Positions 35,401-46,887 are shown, counted from the first letter of the stretch. The stretch is DNA of 64,000 bases from Astrothelium macrocarpum (GCA_021030915.1 JAGEMR010000017.1:186001-250000); one strand, 5' to 3'. The notes: a model not told the origin generated them from the sequence alone. Translations and numbers: made by a program.

Positions 35401-35914
35401 AGATGTTTGCTGATCCAAGCATCACTTGCATCGATGTAGCTTTGTAGGGCTATCGCACAGCTCCGAGCCGACTCGGTACTGTTAATGATAGAGCCGTGCA
35501 ACGTAGAATTCGTTCCATATGGAGATGTTGACGACCATGATAAGTTCTGCGCGTGCTCCGACAACGAGGAGGATATGTTTCCCACTGCGCGCTGGGTTGA
35601 GACAACATTTTGTGATCCTATTGATGAACTGCCAAATCCCTGCAGAATATAGTTTCCTATTCTAGGAGATGTCGTCTGAATTCTAGTCGAAGCAGAAGGT
35701 ACAGTGGAGCTGGATGTATGTTGATTGAAACAAGTGGGACAAGATTCGTTTGAAGGCTTGGTTGCATTTGCTGGGTGACTTGCATCTATTCCTCCATAAG
35801 CGGCGCATTTCGGCGCGATAAGAAAAGAAATTATCACTCACAAGAGACATTACTGCACCATCCCAGCCAGCAAATTAGTACGCTAAGAAAAAAAGTTGAT
35901 GTTTTCATTTTCAT
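32496..35914 (-). CDS. Large Ser/Thr/Pro-rich surface protein with four ~73-aa repeats, probable GPI anchor
   Basis: Exon 1 (35914-35842) gives the signal peptide MKMKTSTFFLSVLICWLGWC. A 56-bp intron with GTGAGT donor separates it from exon 2 (35785-32496), total 1120 aa. The N-terminal half is Ser/Thr-rich with scattered Cys (for example CTPYTACTGC) and several N-glycosylation sites. A Pro/Gly/Ser-rich linker follows (about 34330-33650). Then four tandem units of about 73 aa, each with an IG-(A/S/T)-QT-(L/I/V)-S-x-GGP-x-x-T-(V/I)-DG core and an NG-x-VVD segment. The cores lie near 33390, 33175, 32955 and 32740, about 217 bp apart. The hydrophobic C terminus FTLWIAGFVYLSWTLV suggests GPI attachment. 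These repeats occur in fungal wall and adhesin-like proteins; function is inferred as surface structure or adhesion. Confidence 0.75.
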
Positions 35915-38034
35915 CAAGCTCTAGGAAATCTTCCATGTCATTGTTTGAAGAGAAGTTAAGGAAAACGGATCATATTGTCGTCTCTGGAAAAATCAGCATT
36001 CACACTTTTTTTTCCGCCCTCATAACATCAGCCCTAAGCCCACAAGATAAAGTCCAAGTGTGCTTGGCCGCGGGTCCAATCACGCACTTGGGTTCAGGTA
36101 ACGGCACTTGATTGGTGCGGAAGAAGGCAATCCCGCATGGGAAATACGGATCAACCCAAGCTGAAGTGAGAAAATTGGATGTGAAAGGCCAGCTAGCTAC
36201 CAGGCAGCCATGAAAATGCAGGTTTCGAATCTTTGACCCGAAAAGGGGAAATCCAGTTGCAAGGAAAATCTTCCTTCTGCAGACTACCGGCCACTCCAGC
36301 TTGCTTACATGACCATAACTTCTTTCATTAATTTTTCTAATTTAGGTCCCGCTGCTCTCAACCCCACTCGACAAGCACCGGAGGCAAGCTACCGCGAGAA
36401 GCAGATCCATCGAATCCGCAGTCCCCTCATATGTGGGGTCTGAATGCAATATAAGTGAGTTTCTATTGTTCCACGAAGACCCCTGAGATTTGGCAGGGGT
36501 CAGTACCAGATAAGGGGTTGCTCGGCAGATCGCTGCTCTTTTATCCAGCTCCTCGGGACATTGAGAAACACATGCGCATACCAAAAAGGCTCACCAGTAC
36601 TTCGCCCTAGTATTCATCTATCCACGGTACTGAAACGGCATTCTCAGTCAAGACCGCTTGCAGATCAAGATGAATTTCCTCTGCCGGCGCTTGATTCGCT
36701 AGACTTGCCATAAAGTCGACGCAAGCTGCAGCGACAAGATCCCATAGCATGCGAATTATCCAAAAACTGTGGCTTGTACACTCCAGTGTGATACCACGAA
36801 ATGCATGTACGACCGCAGTATGGTTGTGAGCAGTCTATCCACATCGCAACGCTTATTAAACTTTAAGAAAATCCATCAAGTTCCTTGGGCTTTTCATTCT
36901 CTAGCGACGATTCGTAGATAGAGCCACTTTTGGAAATCGGTCAATGGATTGAAGCGCCAAGAGTTACATTGGTCGTAGACTTGATGGAAAAGTGGATCAC
37001 AGATTGTTCCAATATTCTGTTAAGTACTCGCGGAGCATCTGCCGGACCTACGTGATGATATGCTGTGTCGCTTGGAAAGTTCCAGTAGCTGGGTTTCTTA
37101 GTATGCCAGGCCAACCTGGCCGGAGAGCCTTCACAAAGGTCAAGACAGTAGCTTGTCACTGACAATGAGCAGTTCCTGTGTTGGCAATAAGCAATTAGGA
37201 ATTTTCTCAAGCAGGGCTGAGTATTGGCGAACAGAAATTACGAAAAGTGCGAAGGCGCGACCATGAGCTTATCTCAGTAAACTTCGAGGCCGAGCCCCTG
37301 GCGAGATAGCTGGAGGCCACTTAGCCTTCTGACTAAGCGAGTTCAATGGCTAGCGTAAGAACAGCACATCCGTGCTTATCCGTGCTTATCCGTGCTTATC
37401 CGTGCTTATCCGGTCTGATTGGGTCAAAACTTTTGAGCAAAAAGGAACTTATTGGGTATGTTTTATTAAAATGGGAATATTCCCGATAAGCCTCGTTCTT
37501 TCAATTCATTAAATTTTGCTCATGTTGTTGCGATTTTCGCGATTATCCGAGCTTACAACAACCTCACGGATTATATCCCTGAGAAATGGGTTTCTTTATC
37601 ATACTTTCAGCGACAACTTTTCTTTGGCAAATAGACGACCTTTAGCACAAGGAAGCCATACTACCTACTTAAGATGCGCTTGCCCGCTATCGATAATCGG
37701 TCGGGCCGCGAGCGGCCTCGCTTAACCTCAGATCCTTCAACTTTGACAACCGTCATCGCCACATTCATTTGTCTTCGCATGCTAATCATGATATCCACCA
37801 CATCTTGAACATGGGGGCGTGATACAAGCTTTGTTTCATCTCTGGAGTCAACAAACTAGAATTGAACATCGTGCAACTGCTTCACTAAATGCGGGTCCGA
37901 TCTCGTCCATTGGTCTGACTCTAATTGAATTGCTGTGAGAGCCGAAAGCAAACGACGAGATTTGTAAGAAACTCCATTCCTGTTACGTCAAAAGCTGGTC
38001 ATTCCTCTTCCTATTGTTTTGTGTATCAGAAGGG
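35915..38034. other. Intergenic, 2.1 kb, nothing recognised
   Basis: There is no convincing gene. A perfect 10-bp tandem repeat lies at 37371-37410 (listed separately). Short ORFs at 36342-36584 and 36941-37210 have no recognisable content. Confidence 0.45.
37371..37410. repeat. Four perfect copies of CGTGCTTATC
   Basis: The 10-bp unit CGTGCTTATC is repeated four times without mismatch, followed by CGG. It is a short microsatellite-like array left of the tyrosinase gene. Confidence 0.9.
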
Positions 38035-39258
38035 TCAGTATTGGTAGCAAAGGCTGCCTCCCATCGTATCAATTACGTCGATGACACGGACGCTTTGTCC
38101 CAAACCACCAACATCCAACTCGTCAAAGAGGGTAGCCGAAGAGTTCGAGCCTGCTTTGGTGCCTGAATAATCTTTCGACCTGACTTTCCGATCCATGCGC
38201 TGCCACATCCACCAGAGTCTGTCGATCTGAGTATGTTGAAGGAAGAAAACAGGATCTAAATGGAACCGTGAGTGGGGAAACATGCTTTCTGAAGGCCAGC
38301 TGCGTATCTATGACGTACCTGCTGGCCCTGATCCAACCGAGAAGTCTCCATGGACAATGTGAGGTAGTGACAGGTGAGGTCCATCCTCTAAGCTGAGACT
38401 GAATTCGGCGTAGGACGGACTGGAAAGAACTTGATCCAATACGGCCGGTTTCCAACGACTGGTCCACTTTTCGAGCTCATCACCCGTAAGAAACCCTCGG
38501 GAGAGGCAATGCGGCACCGAAATATCTCCAATATGGAGAACCTCAAATTGTGCGAAAGGGCCTTCGGTGACACAGCCGCCTCGAAATCCTTTTACACTAG
38601 CATTTCCGTTACCGCCGAAACCGAATTCTTTGTCCCATATCGGAGATTCCACCATGTTCTCCCAATCTAAACACCAGTCCCAATAACTAAAAACTGTCAG
38701 GTGATTGAGCAACTCTCACTGTTCGAGGGTCGACTAACGGAAGGTAACCATCATATCCACATTCAGCCCGTAATGCTTCTTCATACAGATATATGAACCA
38801 TCGGTGCCAAGTAAGGAAGGCTGCCGTGTAATGCGCTAAGAGCGTTAAGATTGAAAGACTCAAAATCACGCTAGTAACCTACTCTGTTCTCCTGTCTGTG
38901 AGTGGAAATATGCAAAGTCATCATACAGAGAGTTATTTTGGACACCCAGCCGCGATGCTTTCGTTTTTAGGCACTTGACCGACATTATATAGGCCTTTTT
39001 CTGTTTCTGACTGAAGGACCGCCATTCATGTCTGGTATATGGATTTGTGCAGACCATGGTTGCGGATTCGTGCTGTGAATAATGGAGCGAACTGAAAGTC
39101 AGGGTACCTATAGCAAGGGCAAGGCAGAATATGGCAAGGCAGACAAAGCGGCGATAGAGAGGCAGCACTTTCTCTCGAAGGAGAGGCTGCTTTTCGCAAT
39201 CGTTTGTGCCGTTCGCTGTCTCTTGGTCTCCGAGCTGCTGATATTCGCAGCGCGCCAT
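38035..39258 (-). CDS. Membrane-anchored tyrosinase (type 3 copper, UstQ-like)
   Basis: Four exons (39258-38883, 38835-38739, 38686-38319, 38255-38035) with introns of 47, 52 and 63 bp give 353 aa. A cytosolic tail of about 37 residues precedes one membrane helix (FVCLAIFCLALAIGTLTF), so the catalytic domain faces the secretory lumen. Copper site A: FAYFHSQTG (H119), H127 and the classic WHRWFIYLYEEALRAECGY (H136). YLPYWDWCLDW is the usual link. Copper site B: LPHIVHGDF (H267, H270) and DPVFFLQHTQIDRLWWMWQ (H288). The H-x2-H spacing, where H-x3-H is usual, is odd in this reading. Tyrosinases of this shape hydroxylate Tyr in the core peptide of ustiloxin-type pathways (UstQ). The two UstYa genes nearby support that role here, which remains inference. 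Confidence 0.85.
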
Positions 39259-40110
39259 ATCTGCTTCAAATATAATCTGGAATGTCAATCTGAAAACCCT
39301 TGAAGTACGCTGAAGTCTACACGAGTTTTAAGGTATGAGCAAGATGATCGGACCAGAACGTTTAGTTGGCTGGGTCAGCGTCAACTCCCTCGCCAAGCAA
39401 GCCAAGTCCTAGAATGGCAAGCGTTCAATCTAATTCTACATGGTCTGTTAAAGTTGGCTCTCATCATGCATATCTGTGCCGCTGTCACAGGCTTTGCTCA
39501 CATTCAGCTCCAGGCAGTAAAATGAGCTAAACATGAGTGGAGTGATGTTACACTACCTAAAGCAGTTGCAGAAAGTGATTACCTCGGCTTGATAGAACCA
39601 GGCGGGCCGCAACTATTTACTCTTGGTACGTCCCCCTGCCGAACAACAGTCTCAATTACATATATGGCGCACCGCTGCAGATACAGCGTAAAATATCAAT
39701 TGGATATTGGCACTCATAGGACTGGACTCTTTGAACAAGCTGATCCACAATTTCTAGGCCTTGAGTTTAGGAGGCCAGAGGGCTCATTATTAGCGATAAC
39801 TGAAGCTGTCTAGAATGGTTGAGAACAGCTTAGCATTTGCTCATGATGTCTGCTGCCATTATATGGGGCATAGTGTGTGATGAGATCAATAAATCAAGTT
39901 GTAGTCAGAGCTAGTCGTACAGTGAGCTATCTTGAAAAAAGAGATGGACGTCGATAAAGACAGAATCATAACGGGCTTATAAGTTCGAGCTTCCGTCTCT
40001 CAACATAGACAGCACAGACGTCCAAAAAGTGAAAGGGCCTCGTAAGTCATCTCCATCAACTTCGGCTAGTTCGCCAAAGCACATGCTCATTCATACAATT
40101 ACATCCAGTT
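39259..40110. other. Spacer between tyrosinase and peptide gene
   Basis: No gene is recognised. A plus-strand ORF at 39589-39813 has no known content. Confidence 0.45.
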
Positions 40111-40337
40111 TCATTCTTTGCGGTACCCATCACCAATCATGGTGTTGTCCACCTCATCTGGTGATGATACTTTCTTGGGCGCTAGACAACATCAGATTAC
40201 CTAAGATACATTTTCTTGAAAATTGGTGACTCACAATCTGCAGAGCTAGCAACCATGCTATTTTGTGGAAGAGGCGTAGGTACAGCATTGGTGACCGCAA
40301 TGAGGCCGAGAGTAATGAGAATTCCGAGGAACTTCAT
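40111..40337 (-). CDS. Small secreted peptide, candidate RiPP precursor (57 aa)
   Basis: Exons 40337-40235 and 40181-40111 join over a 53-bp intron (GTGAGT donor, CTGAT branch, TCTAG acceptor) to give 57 aa. MKFLGILITLGLIAVTNA is a clear signal peptide; a short Pro/Ser-rich leader follows, then a Lys-Lys pair (SPKK) and the tail VSSPDEVDNTMIGDGYRKE. The tail has the only Tyr. A TATATAAG box lies about 150 bp upstream. The gene sits between the tyrosinase and the first UstYa gene, where a precursor would be expected. Known dikaritin precursors usually repeat their core between Kex2 sites, and this one does not, which weakens the call. If the intron is retained the peptide ends after 46 aa with IFKKMYLR. 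An unrelated small secreted protein is the alternative. Confidence 0.5.
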
Positions 40338-40488
40338 GGTTGTATTGAGTTCAGGCAACAAATCGGAAAGATTGCAGAAGATCGTTGACTCTACTCGCCG
40401 TGCTGGAGTTGATTGAGGGCCAAGAGAAATAGAGACTGAAAGCCTAGGTTAGTGCGACTGGTGATTTTTTCCAACGTCTCAGATATCT

Positions 40489-40496
40489 CTTATATA
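40489..40496 (-). promoter_or_regulatory. TATA box of the peptide gene
   Basis: TATATAAG on the minus strand lies 152 bp before the ATG at 40337, inside the AT-rich run AATATATAAGAGATAT. Position and sequence suit a strongly transcribed small gene. Confidence 0.5.
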
Positions 40497-42027
40497 TTCA
40501 TTTAAACCTCGGTAAGAAGATTAATATCGAATGTTTTCCAAGTGCCGTTCAGCTGCGATCTCTTAAAAAATCCCTACCATTTACAACTGGACTTGTTAGC
40601 TTCCATCTAACGGTACCTGGACTGACATCAGATTCTGGGCGTACTGGGTTATTCCAGACGATCTCATGGTGACGAGTGCAGATCGAACAACAAGTCCGGT
40701 TACATATATGATATCACATACATTCATCCTTGCCTTTTTGACCTGGCTGATTTCACTGCGAGTAGTTTTAGTGCATGAGACAAATGCACCGCTCAGGGGG
40801 TAGGGAGCAACCTACCATACATGGCATTGCACGTCCAGAGTATTTTCGACGAGAGCTATGACTAAAAAGGAAATGTTGGGGTGGCTGCTTGTTCTTCGTC
40901 GCCACCGATAGAGATGTCTACCTTGTGAGCTGCAAGAGACGACTATCGAGGTGCCTTAAGCCACCTGATCATGATTATTTTAAAAGAGACTGAAGAGTTG
41001 GTAAAATTTTATAGATTAAGCTAAGCTGATTAAGTGCACCTCTTTGGTGTTAGTGTCATCCACTAACACCTATTCTAAAACACCAATCCTAGTAAATGAT
41101 GCTGTCGCGGACCTCTCCGAGATCAAATGAGTGCCTAACTTACCTAGATTAGCCAGTTAGGTGCTCCACATACGCAATCGCGCTTGAATGCGAAGGAGTC
41201 TTTCTTGTGCGATGTTTGCCCGCGAATTTTTGCCCCCACGACGTGAATGCGAGCTCCCGCGTTGCACTATATCTTGCATTGCCTAGAACGCCCAACGCGG
41301 CCCCTTGAACTATCAGCAGTTACCGACATCTAAGCGATCTCCGAAGAGGCTGTGCAACTCATCGATTAGCAACCCAATGTACTGAGCGCGGCTAGAGAAT
41401 CGTGCATCAAGTCTGATATGATATCCTCTTTCCCTCTGCAGGGGAGGATGCAGATTGAAACATGCTGGAGCGAATTCCTGCCTACCAAAGTAGAATTTGG
41501 CTCCAGCAAATCGCCCACGGCAGTATTTAGATTGGCATGTCTTCAGAACATCTAGCTACTTCGTACATCACATCTAGATCAAAAGAATTAATGGGGGCCG
41601 TTCGGTACTGATTGCCTTTCCTTAATTTGCACGACTAACTGCTTCGCCCTTTAACCCCTGGTACATAATTTTGTTATGCACTATTAATTTGTATTGGCTC
41701 AGATACGTTGAGTTCATGAGGGCAGGGTCGAGCCGATGTCATTTTTCTCGCACGATTCGATACATTGATTGAAGTGTGATGCGTACATGATGCCATGCAC
41801 ACAAAACACCAAATTGACAACTCCAAACGGCATAGTTTGAGTTACCACCAACATCTCTCTTGTGTTGGATGGCTTCCTTTTTTAAGACTAGATCACACGC
41901 CTAATCCAAGATCTGAGCTCAACATGCATCTCACACAAGTCGAGTCAGATCATTCTTGAAATCGCTACTTCTGTTTTGCAATCTCATGTAGTTAGCTGCT
42001 CTTTAAATTTCTGTTCCACTGAATGCT
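40497..42027. other. Intergenic, 1.5 kb, nothing recognised
   Basis: There is no ORF of note on either strand. I looked for further short secreted peptides with dibasic repeats and saw none. Confidence 0.45.
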
Positions 42028-42938
42028 CTAACTTCCAAGAACCCGAACGCCGTCCTCTCCATTGTCACAATGTCCGAAATGCTCGCCCAGAGGAATGTCA
42101 TGAACAGAATCCCGGTAGCAAGCTGTATTTGCTGTAGCATATTGTCGGAGTTCATTCCAATCATGACACTGGTGGAGTTGGCCATCACCGGCTGTTTTAT
42201 CACCAAAGGTGTAGAGAGGCGTATTGTCTGCTTTGCAGATGACGGACTAAAGATAGAGTTAGTTCTAATCTCAGACTTTTAGAGAGGAAACATAGAAGAT
42301 TGATACCTGCCGTAAAGCGTCGAAACAATGTTCCATGTGACTAGATGGAGGATATGTGAACGGCTGACGTTCCACAGCTTCCCAGAATGTCTTTCGAATG
42401 ATACGCTACGCTATTTGAGCGGATCACTAACAAAAGTAAAGCAGCAACTTACAAGACAGTGCAATTGATGATAGGCTTCGAGCAAGTAAACCCCTTTACT
42501 GTGATCGCTTGGTAGATACATAGACGTCGGCCAATGCTGTTCCTTGGCCCATTCTCTGTTGATAGCAATAAAGCCATGCTGAGGCAGGATTTGCTCCCAT
42601 AATACATCACTTTCTGTATGGTTCGGAGGACTGTACTCAGTATGCCACCAGAAATCGGTCCAGAATATCTTTTGCTCAAAGGTTCTTGCTACTGCTGATT
42701 AGTAGCGAGTTTTTTTCTACGAATTGGACTCTTGGGTTCAAGACATGCCATAACCTTGAGGAAATTTCGATTGTCTGCCTCCATATACGAATACCCAAAT
42801 CATTAGATTCGTGAAAAGAAGCAAAGTAAGAAGAGATTTCCATATGATACCAACTCGCTTTTGTATTGGTTCTCTCACCCTCGTCATCCAATAGCTCGAC
42901 GGATTGTCTTGAGTCAAGAGTACGTACTTTGCATTCAT
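42028..42938 (-). CDS. UstYa-family oxidase (DUF3328), first copy
   Basis: Four exons (42938-42755, 42691-42453, 42405-42307, 42246-42028) with introns of 63, 47 and 60 bp give 246 aa, the usual size of the family. A short cytosolic tail precedes one membrane helix (IIWKSLLTLLLFTNLMIWVF). The conserved region reads EYSPPNHTESDVLWEQILPQ, then YHQLHCL (HxxHC at 136-140), HMEHCFDALRQSVICKADNT (HxxHC at 164-168) and a tail with HQCHDWNELRQYA. Both HxxHC motifs that define UstYa proteins are intact. UstYa and UstYb catalyse oxidative macrocyclisation in ustiloxin biosynthesis; relatives act in other fungal peptide pathways. The intron directly after HQLHCL (phase 0) is shared with the second copy. 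Confidence 0.9.
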
Positions 42939-43739
42939 TTTATTTGGAAAGGCTTGAAGAACCGGAATCAATAATGCTATTCTTAAAATTCTAAGGAAAT
43001 CCAAGACCAGAGTGGGAGTTCTGAAAAATATCCTAGATCTAGAATTTGAAGTGATGACACCCTTTGTGAGCGGGTGAAAGTTAGTAGTAATCTACGCAAA
43101 TGTTGAATTTACGGGGAACTTAGTCGGGCGATGTATTATGAAACAATCTAACCGTTTGGGGCTTTTGTTTTGTTTTTTGCGGAGATGGTCAGCGCACCAC
43201 CTGTATAGATATAGTTAGGCGCTAAAAAAATAGCGCCACGAGGCTTTCAAAGAAAAAGCCTCGGTAACATGCTCGCCCTCTTGCTCCTTCCCGCTTCATT
43301 GACATGAAGACCACCATTGACACCAACAACTAGTCTTGGAGACATGCGAAAACGAGAAAGCTCATAGGGTCGATCTATCATTATGGTGTCCCTTGGCTGC
43401 AGCAATGTTGGGATCTATGGGATACACGGCTTGGATTGCGGCTGCTTTGCATCAATCCATCATATTAGCTGAAGTTAACATGCAGAAGCTCGGGCAAACG
43501 ATGCAAGATATGCGATCGAAAGGAGGGCTGATGTCGTAGGGGCGTTGGACGCAAATCGAGCCCCCAATGGAACAGTTGCATTGCAACGCAAATCATGTAA
43601 GTGTAGCGATTCCATCATCTGCCTTATACCGCCATCTTCCACTTTTCATTTTCGAGCACATTCGGTAGCCTTGTCTAGTTCAAATAATCCATGACAAGAC
43701 TGGCTATTTTGATCACCAAACAATCATCAAGTTGCTGCC
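42939..43739. other. Divergent promoter region
   Basis: This 0.8-kb stretch separates the minus-strand UstYa gene and the plus-strand rhodopsin-domain gene and could serve both. No further gene is recognised. Confidence 0.45.
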
Positions 43740-45258
43740 ATGGTATTCTATGTCAATCCCACAAGTGTCTTGGCTGTGGGCATCGTGTTCATTGTTTTAA
43801 GTGTCTTCACAGTGGGTGCCAGATTTGCCGTCAGGTCCAAGAGGGCAGGGTTTGGTATCGATGACTACCTATGTGTCGTTGCTATGGTGCGCAGCTTCAA
43901 ATCTCGCGATCTCAAAACTGAGCTCATTGTCACAGCTCCTCGTCATTGGCGAGTGCTCGATAATGATAGCAGGTATGTCTACCTTTACAGCAAAGAAGTG
44001 GCACCAGATACCTCGAAACTCACCATTCACGAGGCTCCCGCACCCACTCTGTTGGGTTTCATTCCCCTCCAAATCTTGGTCCTGAAGCATACAATCATTT
44101 GGATGAACATCAAGCTCTATTAGAAAAGGTAATGTTATAAAGCAAAGACTCTTTAATGCGAGTGCTAACGGGAATCCTAGCTTGAAACATCCTTTGACTT
44201 GATCCAAACAGTGACTTTAATGACTCTCAAGCTTGCAGTTCTCTTCTTCTATAGACGCATTTTCCAAGGGAGAGCTTTTAATATCTTTAGTTGGACATTA
44301 GTAGCAATCGTTATTGTCTGGGCAATAGCATTCTTTGTTGAGATTGCGGCTGCATGTCGAGATCATTTTACCGCTAACTTCGAATCTCTTGAGGCTCTCA
44401 AAATGAAGTGTGCCGATACATTTGTTGGTCTGATTTGTCTGGCAGTGACTGACGTTCTTGTTGATCTGACAATTTTGATAATGCCAATCCCACTGGTATG
44501 ACAATGAGACTTGTGTCAGTCCTGGCTATGCTAAAACAAAGTCATAGATTTGGGCCCTGAAAATGCCCCTTCGGCAGAAGATTGCAATCATACTAACGCT
44601 GATGATCGGAGCTCTGTGGGTTATCTGACCACGTTTCATTGCTTTGTACCTAATATAAACCAGCGCTATTGCTTGTGGAATTACCAGAATGACACTATTC
44701 GCAGAGATCCTTGGCCCCCAAGGTTTGTGTCTTTACTGTCCGCAAAATGGCTCTCACAAGTAACACGCTCCTAGCTCTGACACATCCTACTGCAGGAGTA
44801 CCAGTGGATGACCTCATGGGTGAGTTTCTTAAAATAACTGAGGGACTAAATTTGTCATACTAATGCTGCTCACAGGAGTGGTAGATGTGCTTATGTTTTG
44901 GGGCATGCTGGAAATGGGCGTAGGCATTGTCGCAATTTGCCTGCCAACTCTGCGACCTCTGTTTATGGGTTGGTCACCAGAGGCCCTCCTACGCAGTGTT
45001 CGCTCGATGCTGTCCCTTCGGTCGATGGGGTCAAGTAAGAGAAGTCGATACTTGGGCAATAATTCCAAAACACTTCAAGAGAACGGGGAATCGCAAACGT
45101 CGCTTGCTGGTGATATCCCGTCCACGTATACTGGTCCTGATTCGGGTCATCAAGCTTACGCATTGGGTCCTATGATTCCAGTAGTGGGATCGCAAAATGT
45201 GCAGAGAGGGGAGGTCATGGTCAACAAAGAACTGACACAGACAGCAAACATTGTCTAA
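43740..45258 (+). CDS. Rhodopsin-domain (SAT4/PTH11-like) integral membrane protein
   Basis: Eight exons (43740-43886, 43936-43972, 44034-44128, 44181-44495, 44548-44615, 44664-44722, 44775-44819, 44876-45258) keep frame throughout and give 382 aa. Family landmarks: FTVGARFAVRSKRAGFGIDD followed by YLCVVAM, IGECSIMIAG, FDLIQTVTLMTLKLAVLFFY followed by RRIF, DLTILIMPIPL, IWALKMPLRQKIAIILTLMI, and MLEMGVGIVAICLPTLRPLF near the end of the membrane region. Seven hydrophobic segments are expected. The C-terminal tail of about 95 residues is polar and should be cytosolic. These proteins are common in moulds; PTH11 itself is a GPCR-like surface sensor, but most members, including those in metabolite clusters, have no proven role. 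Its place between two UstYa genes makes co-regulation plausible. Confidence 0.88.
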
Positions 45259-46006
45259 ATGAGCAAAAGAGAGATTTTCATATTTAGCGACTCGCAGGAG
45301 TCCTCGGTCTACAAATGAAGAGTTGTTGTTGTGTCAAGGGTCGTAGTCGAATTACGTCTGTAATGTTGAGATCTCTGTAGGGAATGAAACGCAGTTTAGG
45401 TATTCAATGTGTGAGAAAGCTTTGCGGAAGCAAAGATCACCACAGTGGTAGCTAGATACAAGATAATCCCTAATGAGAAGGAACAGTTAGTAGGAGAGCA
45501 CGGCTCCTTACCCAGAATAGTTGGAGACTCTCTCTCGTACAATGAGCGGAATGGCATCGTTACTATTCTACTACGGTCAAATGTCAGGATATCAGAATGA
45601 CCGGGGTTCATAGACTCACCAATGGGAGATTTGGCATCTCTCATGCCTGTCTCAGGCAGACCTCATGCAGGAAATATTACATTATGCAGGAAATTTGACG
45701 CTAATGTGCTGAAAATGAATATAGTACATGAAACAATAGTTGGTAGGATCCTCTAGCGCACAGGCTCGCATAAATCAGATAACCACGGCGTTGCTTTGGA
45801 GCTGAACCTAAATAGATATGCTGTCATCTAGGCACTGACGCAATTCAACTAGCGACCGATCGAGAAGCCCACTTACACTACGCCCATCGTCGCAAACCTT
45901 AGAAAGATTCTAGTTAACCTCCCGTGCTCTGTTGATTATTTTCAAAGCCTCTTTTCATCGGGCTCATCGTGCAATCTATCTCTGTTCTCCTGGCTATCTC
46001 AAAAGC
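45259..46006. other. Intergenic, nothing recognised
   Basis: This 0.75-kb spacer precedes the second UstYa gene and should contain its promoter. Confidence 0.45.
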
Positions 46007-46887
46007 ATGCCGTTGTCGAGATGTTTATTCACAGACTATGACAGATTGGAACGTATCAATAATCAGGAGGGCTTTGACGGAACGCACGGGGAACAACGTC
46101 TACTAAAGACTCGACGTCAACTTTTATGTGCTCTTTCCAAAGTCTTCTTTATCCTTGTGATTATCAGTCTCAGTTTCGGCGCAGGAACATATTTCCAAAC
46201 TGGACCTTGTCGGATCTATAGTCTCCCAGAAACGGCACCTCGAGGTACAATGCAAAGTCACCCATCATTGAGATATCTTCGTTGACGGAAAAAGTTGATA
46301 TCAGTTGGACGCGTAAAACCTTTTTGTACAATCAGAGTTTCGCTCAGATACCCCCAAAAAATGGAGGGCCGGAGCCTATCTGGGACACTTTAATACCAAG
46401 TATGGCGATGTGGTGAAAGTAGTCATGAGAGAGATGAGAGCTTATTAGAGTTTAGATGGCCTAGGATATGTTCGGCGTTCCGAACTCACATCTAAAATCT
46501 CAGTCATTAGCGTTTTCCACCAGCTACATTGCTTAGTAAGTTTCATCCACAATGTAAGTTTGCTCGGTCAAAGACTGACCATGCCATGAGTACACATTGC
46601 GGAGAGCATTCTACGACGAATCTACAGACGGCGTGCTCCAAGATTTCGACTTTGGACATGATAGAGGTGACCATACCGGCCACTGTTTTGAGTACTTGCG
46701 TCAAAGCCTGATTTGTTCTGCTGACTCCTCTATTGAGCCTGCGGACGCTGCGGCGCATGAATTTCTTGGCTGGGGATTTCAAAGACAATGTCGAAATTAT
46801 GAGGAGTTAAAGGCCTGGGCAGAAGCAGCAAGGGCATTTGACGCACATGGCTTCTTAGCTCTCGACTTACTGGACAAACATCAGTGA
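46007..46887 (+). CDS. UstYa-family oxidase (DUF3328), second copy
   Basis: Four exons (46007-46244, 46295-46399, 46456-46535, 46591-46887) with introns of 50, 56 and 55 bp give 239 aa. The N-terminal tail of about 45 residues precedes one membrane helix (ALSKVFFILVIISLSFGAGT). Downstream: YNQSFAQIPPKNGGPEPIWD, then GLGYVRRSELTSKISVISVF followed by HQLHCL (HxxHC at 136-140), HTGHCFEYLRQSLICSADSS (HxxHC at 169-173) and a tail with QRQCRNYEELKAWAEAARA. Both motifs are intact, and the first falls at the same residue number as in the other copy, also followed by a phase-0 intron, so the two are paralogues. In ustiloxin synthesis two such proteins (UstYa, UstYb) work together; the same pairing is inferred here. 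Confidence 0.9.

Noticed and set aside
36221..36250. tRNA T-arm-like TTTCGAATC
   Set aside because: No matching acceptor stem or anticodon arm around it; no tRNA was found elsewhere by eye.
37371..37410. 10-bp array as a CRISPR-like repeat
   Set aside because: Units are directly adjacent with no spacers, and the DNA is fungal.
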